Assembly: GCA_934045075.1 (NCBI GenBank)
Contig: OW203721.1
Coordinates: forward strand, 24,796,181-24,860,180
Direction: 5' to 3'
DNA: 64,000 nt
From: Yponomeuta sedellus
Lineage: Eukaryota > Arthropoda > Insecta > Lepidoptera > Yponomeutidae
Both the position numbers and the translations under genes were made by a program. The notes under the pieces were generated by a model, which saw only the letters and a list, made by a program, of their open reading frames with translations, had not been told where the DNA came from and did not search any database. Of the stretch, positions 50,078 to 60,352 are shown piece after piece; position 1 is the stretch's first letter, and every line of letters begins with the position of its first letter.

Positions 50078-50240
50078 TGCACTAACCCGTGCTAAGGACA
50101 AATTTAAAAACCTATTTAGAGGCTAAAAATTTCACCCATGCCGGGATTCGAACCCGCAACCGCTGGCACGGATAGCCAGAGGTTGCGGGTTCAAATCCCG
50201 GCATGGGTGAAATTTTTAGCCTCTAAATAGGGTTTTAAAT
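50078..50240. mobile_element. TM repeat, foldback with about 65-bp arms
   Basis: Minus copy (TTAATGCACTAACCCGTGCT to CGAACCCGCAACCGCTGGCA) turns directly into a plus copy (CGGATAGCCAGAGGTTGCGG to AGCCTCTAAATAGGGTTT). The turning point lies in the anticodon-arm part of the tRNA-like module. Confidence 0.92.
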
Positions 50241-50714
50241 ATCGGGGTGTACTCGTAGGTACGTGGGAGGGTCCACGACCCCGTGTATCGATACAGCGCT
50301 TAAGTCTGTAGAAGTAGGTTTTTAACTTCCGCTGAGGACTTACAAGCAATATAATAAATATAACAAAGCCTCTTATCGGCAATCCTAGGAACACAACGTC
50401 CTATGGCATTTCCGTTAGCATTTAATTTATTTATTTAGAGGAAATACAGGCCCAGATAATGAGTATTTCGTTTTACAATAATATTAGAAATCGAAATAAC
50501 TTTATTGAGAGATGACCTGTGCGTCAGGAGCAAGTGTCTCTCCTTATCTAAGTGTAACAGTTAAGTGCTAATTAGTGCTAAACAATGTAATATACAAAAA
50601 GTAAGCTAAAACAGCAAAACAGACAAGCTTGCTATTATTATGTCGAAACACAGGCTTTTGCTTAGTTCGGCAAGAGAGGTCTATATCACGAATTGTCTGA
50701 TAACTATCATTTGC
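50241..50714. other. No gene seen
   Basis: AT-rich; short LINE-tail-like stretch near 50490 (AATCGAAATAACTTTATTGA). Confidence 0.45.
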
Positions 50715-51000
50715 CAAATTGTGCGAATTTGTAGTCGCAATAACACACGCTAACTGTGAAGGAAAACAGCGTGAGCTGAAACCCGCGGCCTGGTTGGCTC
50801 CGCACGTATTGACTAGTCTTTCCTGTGGGCTAGGTCGGCTAAGCTGTCAGGATGGTATAGGTGCTGGGCAAGCCTACACCATCTATAAAACCATGTCCCA
50901 GGCAATACAGCGTCGGAGTGGTCCCTTCACCCATCTAGTGTGAGTGAATATACCACTGGACGCTGAATAAATCATCTCATTAAGTAGATGCAAAAGAGGC
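50715..51000 (+). mobile_element. TF2 SINE, headless
   Basis: GTGCGAATTTGTAGTCGCAA, TTGGCTCCGCACGTATTGAC, CCTGTGGGCTAGGTCGGCTA, CGTCGGAGTGGTCCCTTCAC. About 90% identical by eye to 16445-16740. Confidence 0.88.
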
Positions 51001-51012
51001 CAATATATATAT

Positions 51013-51066
51013 GTTATTCACATGGCAAATGATATATATATATATATCATTTGCCATGTGAATAAC
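51013..51066. repeat. Perfect 54-bp palindrome
   Basis: GTTATTCACATGGCAAATGA then TATATAT at the centre, then the exact reverse complement. No loop at all. It follows the TF2 copy's AATATATATAT tail. Confidence 0.98.
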
Positions 51067-51482
51067 TTAAGCACGATGTATTATAAAGGCAAATAAATAT
51101 TATCTTATCTTATTATGTTGTTTGCAATTGTGTGTGTGTCTACCTGCGAGAAGTGTGACAGTGTGAGTGTGTGCAGGTGTGTGAATAGGTAACTTTTAGT
51201 GTATTGGTAAAGCCCTTTGTATTTTAATTTTAATTAATAGCTTATAATATTGTTTATGAACTGTCCTATGGAACGTTTCGGACTAATTTAAGGCAGGTTG
51301 CGTAAAAGTGGGAGGCGCTTACTATTATCCAGCATGCAAATAAAAAACTTATCAAACAGAGCTAGGTATATGCTTGTCAGGTTAGCAAATTACATGGTTA
51401 TTTAGCCCATGCAATCAGCTTACAGTAAATTATACACCATTGCCCTTAATTGAGCTAATGAAGCATTACAGATTGTTCTTTG
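51067..51482. other. No gene seen
   Basis: Contains a LINE-like tail trace (AATAAATATTATCTTATCTT) and a short GT-rich stretch. Confidence 0.45.
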
Positions 51483-51780
51483 TTGATATCAATCCTTGGT
51501 ATGTCCCCACGCTGCTGGGGCACGAGTCTCTTCCTGCACCACAGGAAGGTTAGGCCATACTCCATCACGGGGGCCAAGTCCGGGTTGGTAGAGAATTGTG
51601 GTGGGCAGTGGCGGGCCTTACTGTCAGAAGTTGTGAAGCCACTGACACGGCTTTACGGCTGCCATTACATAACAGCCAGCGCCAACGGCTTTCGTGGCTT
51701 GCGAAGCACCGAAACGCTCGAAAAATTGCCACTAGCGGTAGTCAAGGGACGGCACCTATCCCGCACCTATCCAATAGAAA
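51483..51780 (-). mobile_element. S5 SINE, internally shortened
   Basis: Tail TTGATATCAATCC, GCTGCTGGGGCACGAGTCTC, CGGGGGCCAAGTCCGGGTTG, ACTAGCGGTAGTCAAGGGAC; breaks off before the head. Confidence 0.85.
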
Positions 51781-52024
51781 AATTTACTCTTACCTACAGA
51801 CTTTTCACGTTATACCAGCGGCCGTCTGACGCAGCTCCACCCGCTTTTTTATCTGTCTGTTTACTTCCCTCGTTTTATTGTTCGGCTATCCGGCTTTTCG
51901 AAGCTGCCAATACAAACACATTGTGAAGCCATCATGTATTTGCTTTTCCTAGTTAGTTTTTCTTGAAATTTTGCCTTTTATGATATGAGGTACCCATGCG
52001 TGGTGGCTACGGTAGCAGCGCAGC

Positions 52025-52245
52025 GGTACCCTGAGGAAGGTATATACTTACTCCACCACGGGCGCCAAGTCCGGATTGTTGGAGGCTTGCAAGACTAGCG
52101 GCTGGTCTTACTGTCAGAAGTTTTCAAGCCGCTGACTTGGCTTAACGACTATCGACGGCAACCAGCACCACCATGCTTAAGGACGGAACCGCTCGGAAAA
52201 ATGCCACTAGCGTTAATCATAGACGGTCACCCTTACATGCAACAG
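52025..52245 (-). mobile_element. S5 SINE (GAT-tail subfamily), fragment
   Basis: CTGAGGAAGGTATATACTTA, GCGCCAAGTCCGGATTGTTG, GACTAGCGGCTGGTCTTACT, CGACGGCAACCAGCACCACC. Confidence 0.8.
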
Positions 52246-52904
52246 AAGTTAAAGCGCTACTTTTAGGATAACGTACCTCAAGTGGAGGCTCGAAATCAGA
52301 AATTTAATTTAATTCGCCGCACGCTCGCCCGTTGTCAGAGACGAGGACGAGGACGTGAGCTCCGACTCTACTCACCAAGATTAACCTCTGATTATCCGAG
52401 TGAAACCTAGCCGGACTCTTCCGACTATAAATGAAATAAGTTTATCCGGTAATAAGTAATAAGTATTTTTATTCATAAAGATGATACATTACACTTAGCA
52501 TCAAGTTGCGCGTTAATTTAATAAAAGTAATAGGTGTGAATATGCTAAGATTTGGAGCCTCTGCTTCCTAAAAGAGGGATAAGACCCTGTAGCTTAGGGT
52601 AAACGGTGCTCATCTTCAGTTATATGTTACAATATATATAGTAGAATGTAAAAAAAGAGGTTGTCTTTAGTTTTAGTAGTATATTAATTACTAAGTTTAG
52701 TAGTGTGTCTGTGTGTGTGTGTGTGAATTAGATATTAGAAATTAGATAGAATGATATATAAACATTAACGTACAGTTCTAAGAAGCTCCTTTGTTTCTAC
52801 GTATGACAGTTTTTGGATCCATTCGACAAAGCTCGGTAACAAATCAAGTTACAAGTTACAAGCATCGGTTACAAATCAATAATCAGAAATCGGCAAACGT
52901 AGTG
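52246..52904. other. No gene seen
   Basis: No coding ORF. One short TG repeat (52706-52724). Confidence 0.5.
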
Positions 52905-53008
52905 TAGGACGCCCTCCGACTAGATGGGAAGACGATCTGCGAAAAACTGCATTAGGGTAGGGCTGTGTCCAGCAGAGGTTTAGTACAACCTGACGACGAC
53001 GACGATGA
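52905..53008 (+). mobile_element. RTE LINE 3' fragment with internal deletion
   Basis: GTAGGACGCCCTCCGACTAG, GGAAGACGATCTGCGAAAAA, GTCCAGCAGAGGTTTAGTAC, then (GAC)n-like GACGACGACGACGATG tail. Encodes VGRPPTRWEDDLRKTA before the deletion. Confidence 0.88.
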
Positions 53009-53099
53009 ATCAGAAATGTCGAATGCCAAAATATGATATCAGCTATGTTAATTATACCTTAGCCTTAGAGATTACCACACAGGCGACTGTACGTAGCAA

Positions 53100-53175
53100 G
53101 CCTAACTATCCTGCGATGCAGGAAGAGACCCGTGCCCCAGCAGTGGGGACTTACAAGGGTTGATAACGACGTAGC
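53100..53175 (+). mobile_element. S5 SINE tail
   Basis: CCTGCGATGCAGGAAGAGAC, CAGCAGTGGGGACTTACAAG, GGTTGATAACGACG. 5' truncated. Confidence 0.88.
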
Positions 53176-53325
53176 AAGCGCCGAGGTATGTTAACACTTC
53201 AGACGCTAGGGTTTCCCTCCGATGTTTTTCTTCACAGTTAGCGAGTGGTATTGTTGCTATAACTTCACAATTTTATATAAATTAGAAAAGCCAGAATTCT
53301 TCCGCTCCGCTACCACCTATTTTAA
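53176..53325 (-). mobile_element. TF SINE fragment
   Basis: GCTAGGGTTTCCCTCCGATG, TTCTTCACAGTTAGCGAGTG, GGTATTGTTGCTATAACTTC. Confidence 0.75.
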
Positions 53326-53374
53326 TGTATTTGACTTTGGCCTTTCCACCTACGTATTGAAATTATCTATACAG

Positions 53375-53450
53375 CGTCCTTAATTTATACAGCACCTTCA
53401 CTCACAGACTAGATCGACCACTGCAGTGGCTGAGACATTGTTTAGATGGA
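53375..53450 (-). mobile_element. TF2 SINE tail fragment
   Basis: TTTATACAGCACCTTCACTC, GACTAGATCGACCACTGCAG; shortened. Confidence 0.6.
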
Positions 53451-53524
53451 GTAGGCTTTTTAGGACCTCACAGACCACACAGTGATGTGAGGCGAGGGCG
53501 CGGCAAAGACGCGCCGTCTTTCCA

Positions 53525-54045
53525 AACACAAATACAGTAATTAAAACTGTTTTTATACGGATTTATGCTCGTTTATTAATTTTTTACAATTTTCCGACGT
53601 TTCGGCACTTTTTCAGGTGCCGTGGTCCCGGATGACTGAGGTGACAGGCGTCTTTTAGAAAGCATTTACGGTTAAGTAAGTGATGCAATTTGCTTAAGCC
53701 AGATCTCGCTGCCTGTACGTAATACAGAGAATAGTGTAAAGAGGTTCGAAATTTCACTGATGCCGGTGAGTCGCCCATTGGCTCAATTGGTAGAGCGCTG
53801 GCACGGATAGCCAGAGATTGCGGGTTCGAATCCCGGCATGGGTGAAATTTTTAGCCTCTAAATAGGTTTTTAAATTTGTCCTTAGCACGGGTAAGTGCAT
53901 TAAAAATAAAAATAGTATAATCATTTACGGTTAGTTTACTACCCTCGGCAAAAATTACAAAAGTTAATTATGAAGTTACGCTCCAAAATAGGCAAACCAA
54001 CAGTTTTATGTCTACTGCTCGTGTTAACCTTAGAAAATACAAATT
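53525..54045. repeat. Palindromic repeat L, split by a TM copy
   Basis: Left part 53525-53670 (AAAACTGTTTTTATACGGAT, TTTTCCGACGTTTCGGCACT, GATGACTGAGGTGACAGGCG). Right part 53930-54045 (TTTATGTCTACTGCTCGTGT, TAACCTTAGAAAATAC). A duplicated CATTTACGGTTA at 53664 and 53923 marks the insertion of the TM copy between them. Confidence 0.8.
53676..53922 (+). mobile_element. TM repeat with 11-12-bp target duplication
   Basis: Insert between CATTTACGGTTA duplicates. It includes CAATTTGCTTAAGCCAGATC, the tRNA-like module (GCCCATTGGCTCAATTGGTA, GGTTCGAATCCC) and the 3' end TAAGTGCATTAAAAATAAAA. The duplication of this size shows that TM moves by a LINE-type mechanism, and that this copy starts well upstream of the tRNA-like part. 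Confidence 0.85.
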
Positions 54046-54104
54046 CAGTACTTTATTTGTGGAGTGTAGGTGGATAAGTACATAAGTTGGTAAATACATT
54101 TACA

Positions 54105-54215
54105 AACCTATTTAGAGGCTAAACATTTCACCCATGCCGGGATTCGAACCCGCAACCTCTGGCTATCCGTGCCAGCGCTCTACCAATTGAGCTCAATTGG
54201 TAGAGCGCATGGTTG
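54105..54215. mobile_element. TM repeat, foldback
   Basis: Minus copy to CCAATTGAGCTCAATTGG, an 18-bp perfect palindrome at 54183-54200, where it turns back into TAGAGCGC. Confidence 0.9.
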
Positions 54216-54477
54216 CATGCAATACTATAATAAACAAAGTATATATAGAAGTCAAAAGTGTCCATCAAAGCTTGTCCTACTTAGTTACAATGGCTCAAAA
54301 GTTATTTGCTGAATTCCTTGTCATTCAAATGGTCTACTATATAATAATAACATTATTTTGTCAATCAGAATAGATTTAAGCTTTAGTTTAAAACGATTAG
54401 TATCGAAGTTTGTAATATTATTTGCAATGAAATTATAAGTTTTCCAATTTCCTCTTCACTTTCATACAAAATGTACT
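54216..54477. other. No gene seen
   Basis: AT-rich, no repeat match. Confidence 0.5.
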
Positions 54478-54832
54478 GAACCGCTCGTGGCCCAGTTGAA
54501 CAGAGTGATTGGAATCAGTCACTTGAGTTAAGCAACAATAGGCGCAAACAGGTGCGGGATGGGTGACCGTCCGTGACTACCGCTAGAGGCAATTTTTCTG
54601 AGCGTTGCCGTGCTTCGCAAAGCATGCTAAGCCGTTGGTGCCGGCTGTCACGAAATGTTGTCACGCCAGAGGTTGATAACTTCTGACAGTACCTAAGGCT
54701 CGCCACTGTCTTACAATCCTCCATCCCGGACTTGACTTCCGTGGTGGAGTATGGCCTAACCTTCCTGCGACGCAGGAAAAGACCGGTGCCCCAGCAGTGG
54801 GGATATACAAGGGCTGATGTCTCAGAACACAA
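54478..54832 (+). mobile_element. S5 SINE
   Basis: Head CCGCTCGTGGCCCAGTTGAA, GAGTTAAGCAACAATAGGCG, GGGATGGGTGACCGTCC, and tail GGGATATACAAGGGCTGATG. Some internal losses. The overlapping 238-codon minus ORF is only this SINE plus the adjacent TM repeat read backwards. Confidence 0.9.
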
Positions 54833-54904
54833 AGATCTGAGGTTGATATCGAGGTACGGAAAGGGCAGGGCGAGGGCGCGAACTTTATGCAACACGTCAC
54901 AACA

Positions 54905-55112
54905 CGTGTGTACGTAACACAGAGAATATTGTAAAGAGGTTCGAAATTTCACTGATGCCGGTGAGTCGCCCATTAGCTCAGTTGGAAAGAGCGCTGGCAC
55001 GGATAGCCAGAGGTCGCGGGTTCGAATCCCGGCATGGGTGGAATTTTTAGCCTCTAAATAGGTTTTTGTAAAATTGTCCTTAGCACGGGTTAGTGCATTA
55101 AAAGAAAACACG
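54905..55112 (+). mobile_element. TM repeat with best tRNA-like cloverleaf
   Basis: 54968-55039 is a 72-nt tRNA-like sequence. Acceptor GCCCAT/ATGGGT, D arm GCTC/GAGC, anticodon arm CTGGC-ACGGATA-GCCAG, T arm CGGG/CCCG with TTCGAAT. The loop has C where functional tRNAs have U33, and a conserved 60-nt leader precedes it, so I read it as part of the repeat and not a working tRNA gene. Confidence 0.88.
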
Positions 55113-55439
55113 TGAAAACTTTTCCGTGACCTCGTCCCACGTCTTCCCTGTGTGCCGCACGTCTTAGCGACCTGTCGGCTGTATGAATCCCTAGAGCCCT
55201 GCACCGCGTGCAAATAGCTGAATGTAAGCATAGACTACGAGCCCTGTTTACAATTTAGATTCCGTTCGGAAGTAGGTATCTCGACGGCAACTCTACTCTC
55301 TCATTGACTAAGTTTCTCATACACTAGCAATATGTTAATCTGTTGTTAAGTGCGTCATATACGGCGGACATAGATTGGTAACACTTTGTTGCACTACCAA
55401 AAAAAAATAATTACGATGATGATGATAATACTCTTTTTT
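55113..55439. other. No gene seen
   Basis: No recognised repeat or coding ORF. Confidence 0.5.
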
Positions 55440-55820
55440 TTTAATGCACTTACCTGTGCTAAGTTTAGAGGCCAAAAATTCCACCCATGCCGGGATTCGA
55501 GCCCGCGACCTCTGGCTATCCGTGCCAGCGCTCCTACCAACTGAGCTAATGGGCGACTCACCGGCATCAGTGAAATTTCGAATCTCGTCACAATATTCTC
55601 TGTATTACGTACAGGCAGCGACATCTGGCTGGAGTAATTTGCATCACTTGCAGCCCCGAGTACCTACTTTGCAGTTAGGTTTTTACATCGGAATGTTATC
55701 GTTGTACCCACATTATTATACTCTTTTTGAAAGAGCGCTGGCACGGATAGCCAGAGGTCGCGGGTTCGAATCCCGGCATGGGTGGAATTTTTAGCCTCTA
55801 AATAGGTTTTTACAAGATGA
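55440..55820. mobile_element. TM repeat, inverted pair
   Basis: 55440-55728 is a long minus copy (3' end, module, then CAGCCCCGAGTACCTACTTT, ACATCGGAATGTTATCG). 55733-55820 is plus, beginning inside the module (GAAAGAGCGCTGGCACGGAT). Confidence 0.9.
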
Positions 55821-55844
55821 TGATGATTTCATTCGCAATTAAGT

Positions 55845-55995
55845 TCGCAAACGTGGCCGACCAAAGCGGAGTTGGCGGGAGGTCCTCACGACCTTTCTGC
55901 TGGGCTAGCAGGAGGTGGCCATGGGCAGAGTGGATTGGAAGGCAAAAGGGGAGGCCTTTGCCCAGCAGTGGGACATAATCGAGGCTACGTAAAAA
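55845..55995 (+). pseudogene. LINE C-terminal remnant, third lineage (RTE-like)
   Basis: Encodes VRKRGRPKRSWREVLTT, then VDWKAKGEAFAQQWDIIEAT after a frameshift or stop. The GRP..W and QQW pattern and the GCCCAGCAGTGGGAC end mark an RTE-like C-terminus. Confidence 0.7.
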
Positions 55996-56149
55996 AATAT
56001 TTCTTAAATCTAACTAATGTTATAGAGTAGACGTTCTCATCGCTATTTCGAAGATATATATTTTTTTATCTTAAGATTCATATTGCTGGCCGTAAAATTT
56101 ACGCAAATATGAAAATATTAGGTAAAACCAGGGGTGATCTGTGGGTAAA

Positions 56150-56507
56150 ACTAATCGTTATCGTTATCAACCCTTGTATGTCCCCACTGCTGGGGCACGG
56201 GTCTCTTCCTGTATCGCAGGAAGGTTAGGCCATACTCCACTACGGCGGCCAAGTCCGGGTTGGTGGAGGATTGTAAGACAGTGGCGGGCCTTACTGTCAG
56301 AAGTTATTAAGCCGCCCATAAGGCTTCTGACATGGCTTAACGACTGCCATTATATGACAGCCGGCACCAACGGCTTAACGTGCCTTGCGAAGCACGGAAG
56401 CGCGCGGAAAAATGCCACTAGCGGTAGCCACGGGACGCTCACCCATCCCGTACCTGACCGCGCCTGTCGTTGCTTAACCAAGTGATTGATTCCAATCACT
56501 CGGCGTG
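56150..56507 (-). mobile_element. S5 SINE, full length
   Basis: Tail AATCGTTATCGTTATCAACC at left. Near-perfect match to the 30319 copy through CCAATCACTCGG. The extreme head is replaced by the LINE-Y fragment. Confidence 0.93.
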
Positions 56508-56620
56508 CGTGTATGCAACGACTATTGAACATTGTTGAAGCAAAGATGATCAGGATCATGGCTAGTGGTAGTCTCTGGTTTCCACGTACTCCTCTGGGAT
56601 ACAAGTATGAGGTTATCCTA
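56508..56620 (+). pseudogene. LINE-Y C-terminal remnant
   Basis: ATGCAACGACTATTGAACAT to CTGGGATACAAGTATGAGGT. Aligns with 26274-26400 but has lost several codons. Confidence 0.65.
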
Positions 56621-57286
56621 TGTTATATTGATCCGATCATTTTTCCTCGGAGGCTTTGCTTTGAAGGAAACCCCGGTGATATTTCCTCTTTGGATAGCCA
56701 GGATCATTATGTGACCGAGGTGCCAGAAAATCAATATTGACCTCAAAAGCATATTGAAAAGCCGAGTAGGGGCTCAGCGGTAGCTTTCCACACCTATTTT
56801 CATCATTCCATTTCGAAATTAGAAGTAGCGCTCATCGATGCCAGGTGTGTTATTCTGCAAGTTTGAGGTATTGCAGCTGATGGCCTGGGCAGATTGAGGA
56901 TCCTTGAGGGCTTTCACAAGGTATCCTGGTCGCGATTGAATATGCTCCCTCCCTTTTCTCATTTTTCGTAACTACATGTCTATTATTGCAATACAACGAA
57001 ATCACTGACAGGCTGCCGATGAGACACCATAATTTAAGTTTTATTGTACAAATAATACGAAATCTTAGCCAGAAGCAGTTCTGGGCTTAGGCAATCGGAA
57101 GCTCGAGAGAAATTGGAAGAATCACAGTTTTCCCTTTTTCTTCATATGATGCGGCTAGTGCATCATCGGTAACTTAGTCACAGCAGTGGCTGTCCCATGC
57201 TAATTTTTGGGCCCTGGCGGCATTACGGTAAGCATTTTATTATCTTCAAAGCACTTGCTACTATTTTCTCAATAATTGCTAACAAT
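56621..57286. other. No gene seen
   Basis: No recognisable coding or repeat sequence. Some stretches are GC-richer than the surroundings. Confidence 0.45.
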
Positions 57287-57425
57287 AGTTAGAATATTTT
57301 CGGGACTTAATCGCGTAGCAATTTTAGCCATCGGTCTTCTCGTGAATACGATGGCTGTAACGTCGTCGAAACGTCGAGGTAAAATAGCAATAAATTACTA
57401 CGCGATTAAGCCCCGAAAATATTCT
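57287..57425. repeat. Palindromic element, about 35-bp arms
   Basis: GAATATTTTCGGGACTTAAT then CGCGTAG faces CTACGCGATTAAGCCCCGAA then AATATTC. The inner hairpin is GCCATCG..CGATGGC. Likely a miniature transposon; the flanks repeat AATTGCTAACAA (57266 and 57460). Confidence 0.85.
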
Positions 57426-57504
57426 ATGTGTACAAGTCGCGAAAGTTTAAAATATGTTATAATTGCTAACAACACAGAGAGTACACTCTGTATCTATCTA
57501 TAAT

Positions 57505-57625
57505 CAGCCCACAAGAACCCACTGCTGGGCATACGCCTCCTTTTTATTGCGCCATTCCTTACGGTCCTGTGCTAACCTGATCCATCTCTGACCCGCAACC
57601 CTCACGATGTCGTCTGACCATCTCT
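57505..57625 (-). mobile_element. RTE-like LINE 3' end
   Basis: AACCCACTGCTGGGCATACG, TTGCGCCATTCCTTACGGTC, AACCTGATCCATCTCTGACC: reverse complement of an RTE-like C-terminal region. Confidence 0.7.
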
Positions 57626-58600
57626 GACTCTGACTGAGAGTACACTAATTGATCTTAAATCTTTGGAATAAGATTTTTTCTGCCAATTTCCAAGCGTCGT
57701 GGTAGGTGTTGGATGAGAACGATTCGTTAATTATGTTTGTTATTTGGACTAAATTAAACCCAGCTGTATGCAACTATCGTCCTTGACGCCCTTTACAACT
57801 ACAATTAAATTTCATCGAAATCGTTTTCCATTTTCTTGTCATATCTAATATACAAAAATCTCGTCACACAGTTGTTTTTATTGAACTCCTCCGAAACGCT
57901 TCACAGATTTTTATGTTTTTTTGTGTATTACCAAATATACATAATAAAAAACATAAACATCGGATATGAGCTATTCTAAACCTGCCAAGGCTTGAGAATA
58001 GCTCGTAGGTACATTAATATGGTAAAATAACTTTTGCATACTAGCTGATCCAGCAAACGGGAGTATATTAAAGTAATAAGATCAAATACCAACAATAACC
58101 CTTTACGTCCGAGTCCGCCGATGCGTATTCAATATTTCTGAATGACTCTCCAACGTGTGCTCCTCGGAACACGGCGCCCACATCAACTGATTACTACTAT
58201 CCTATCTCAAACGACTTCCGGGAATATTAAAATCGTGCTCTGTAACCAGGCCACTCGTGCTTCGACGTATTTGCAACCTACGAGCAGTACTTGGAATCAG
58301 GAGGTTGAATCTCGTTTGAAAGCGAGAAGAGCTTTGCAGCTCGCAGACAGGTGATCTCATAAATTTCTAGAATTTTCACGTTGGATATTTAATTACATGA
58401 TGCGTTCCCTTAACTTCGCGTTTCCCTTTGTGCAATAATTTAAATTCACATTAATTTTATTTCAAGGTAAATTTACATTCTGCTAGCTGAATGTCAATGT
58501 ACAATGTAAAATGAACCTGCCTTCGGGCCGTAGTGTACGCTTACGTAATTACACCATGAATTTCGCAATAGCCTTAACATAAGCTACCGTAGGCACTAGT
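57626..58600. other. No convincing gene
   Basis: A 70-codon plus ORF at 58142-58354 has no recognisable domain; it lies shortly before a LINE remnant and may belong to it. Otherwise AT-rich. 58028-58050 (TACTAGCTGATCCAGCAAAC) looks like a Helitron 3' end in reverse. Confidence 0.4.
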
Positions 58601-59005
58601 TTGCCATTTTCAAAAAAGCATTTTTACAAACTCGTATCAATAAGAACCCTTAGTAACCAGCCAGAGCCTGAGTTGCAGGCAAAGAAGCGCAACCTTATAA
58701 CGTTGAGGGGTCGAATCCGGCACGCGAGTCGCCGCAGGAGGGATGGGGTTGTTGGGGAGTATCTGGTGGCCAAGGACTACAAGGCCGCCATAGAGGAGGC
58801 CAAGACCGCCAGCTGGGTGGAATTCTGCACGCAGCAGTAGCATGAGAGCGTATGGGACGGCATCTATAGGGTGCTAAGATGCGCCGCTCGTCGGAAGGAG
58901 GACACCCTCTTCAGCGGATGGACGCACCCTGGATGCCGAGGGTTCCACAGCTCTCATAGCTGATACATTCTTCCCAGCTGACGATCTTCAGTCCGAGTTA
59001 AAGCC
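58601..59005 (+). pseudogene. Jockey/R1-type LINE ORF2, linker-region remnant
   Basis: Reads KDYKAAIEEAKTASWVEFC, a pattern of the segment between endonuclease and reverse transcriptase in R1/Jockey-type LINEs, then IYRVLRCAARRKEDTLF and LIADTFFPADDLQSELK in other frames. Frameshifts and a stop at 58841 show it is inactive. Cut off before the reverse transcriptase domain. Confidence 0.65.
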
Positions 59006-59094
59006 GTACTTAATGATAAGTATAATTTTCTTCCGGTCACTATTTACTATAATTTAATTTATTTACTATAACTCTCTTCGGGCACTACCCGCAC

Positions 59095-59198
59095 TAATAT
59101 CCACATAACCCAAGGTTAGCTGGAAGAAAATACTCAGCTCGCCTTTGTACAAATATGCTTATTGTGCAATAAAGAATTTTCTAATCTAATCTATCGAA
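59095..59198 (+). mobile_element. Jockey/CR1-type LINE 3' tail
   Basis: GGTTAGCTGGAAGAAAATAC, GCTTATTGTGCAATAAAGAA, TTTTCTAATCTAATCTATC. Probably the 3' end of the remnant just upstream, joined by a large internal deletion (inference). Confidence 0.75.
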
Positions 59199-59327
59199 TG
59201 TTATGCCAGCAATTTATTGATGTGCTGCCTACCAATTGCTGTATTTCTTAAGGCGCTTTGTGGTGCTAACTAGCGCCAGCAATGGGGAAAAAACATAACT
59301 TGTGTGATAGTACGTTTTTATCTACAA

Positions 59328-59535
59328 CTAGGGTGGTAATACAAAGAAAGGCCGAGATCGCAGAAGTTTGCGGCCCGAGCTGCAAGCGAGGGACGTAAAT
59401 ATGCGATCGAGAGCTTTCTTTATTACCTCCCGTGTTGTGTACATCTTTTTATGTCTACACTTGGCCAGAAAGCGGCTTTTTCCGTACGCGCAGCGTGCGG
59501 AAAAAGCCACTTTATTGCCAGGTGTGGCATAAAAG
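59328..59535. repeat. Hairpin-bearing repeat I, copy 3
   Basis: ACAACTAGGGTGGTAATACA to GCCAGGTGTGGCATAAAA, with the full stem AGCGGCTTTTTCCGTACGCG / GTGCGGAAAAAGCCACT. Confidence 0.88.
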
Positions 59536-60236
59536 AGAAATCTTAACAAGTGTGGCAACTATTTTTAAAACCTACAGTATGTTGGGTAAAGGTGGGTCCT
59601 TTATTAAAACTAATACAAAGTCTGTCCGCGTCGACGCCTCTCGACTTGGCAGCCGGCGCCGTTCGGGATGGGTGCACTGACGTTTGTGGATCCCTAGACT
59701 TCCCCGTCTATCCCCAGGAGCTCTTTCCCCAGAAAGCTACCTACCTGCAGTGCACTTGCACGACTCCGCGTTTTTCACCAAAATATATTCACTGTTTTGG
59801 GCGTTCCGTCGCCCAATACCAAAACTGTTAATACGGGATCCGTCCCGGAACTTATTTCACACTTCACACGAAGATATAATCGGCAATCTAATTGCCACAC
59901 AATTTTGTGAAATCCCACGTTTCACACGTAAAAAACAAGAGGTCAATGTGCCAACTCATCTGACAGCTGTCAAGTCAAGTAAACACAGTCTACAGTCTAT
60001 TTATCCTAACTTGGCCAATTTGGTAAATATAAATTCTAACCTCAAAATTTATATTTGATGCCAAAACGACATATTTTCTCGGAACTTAATAAACTTTGTT
60101 AATAAAATTGACAGCGTATTATCTAAAATAGTCTCCCCGGTTACGTAATTTACGGGAATATGGCGCTTTGCGACTAAAATTCATACTTTACGGGTAGAAT
60201 CTTATTTACTAAAATGGACAAGTAGGGATAAATAAA

Positions 60237-60352
60237 CTCTAGAACCGAGAATCAACAACCAAGGACTTCACTTTCCGCCAAAACGGTCGTTTTAACGGAA
60301 ATCAATTAAAGTTCTAGTCTATTGATACTAGGTCCTAGGTTCTAAAAAATGT
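60237..60352. repeat. Hairpin repeat J, copy 2
   Basis: CTCTAGAACCGAGAATCAAC, centre TTTCCGCCAAAACGGTCGTT / TTAACGGAAAT, right end CCTAGGTTCTAAAAA. Confidence 0.78.

Noticed and set aside
54968..55039. Apparent tRNA gene with good cloverleaf
   Set aside because: The same sequence occurs in more than ten TM copies with conserved flanks on both sides, and it has C instead of U at position 33 of the anticodon loop; it is part of a repeat.
54515..55231. 238-codon minus-strand ORF
   Set aside because: It is an S5 SINE plus a TM repeat read backwards. Fragments of the same frames (CLHCWGTGLFLHRRKVRPYS) recur at every S5 copy.
58142..58354. 70-codon ORF as a possible small gene
   Set aside because: No recognisable domain or signal. 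It sits just upstream of a LINE remnant and is within chance length.
59550..60058. Overlapping ORFs of 93 and 124 codons inside the TTAA-flanked element, considered as transposase
   Set aside because: No DDE-like or zinc-finger motif visible and the two frames overlap; not enough to call a gene.
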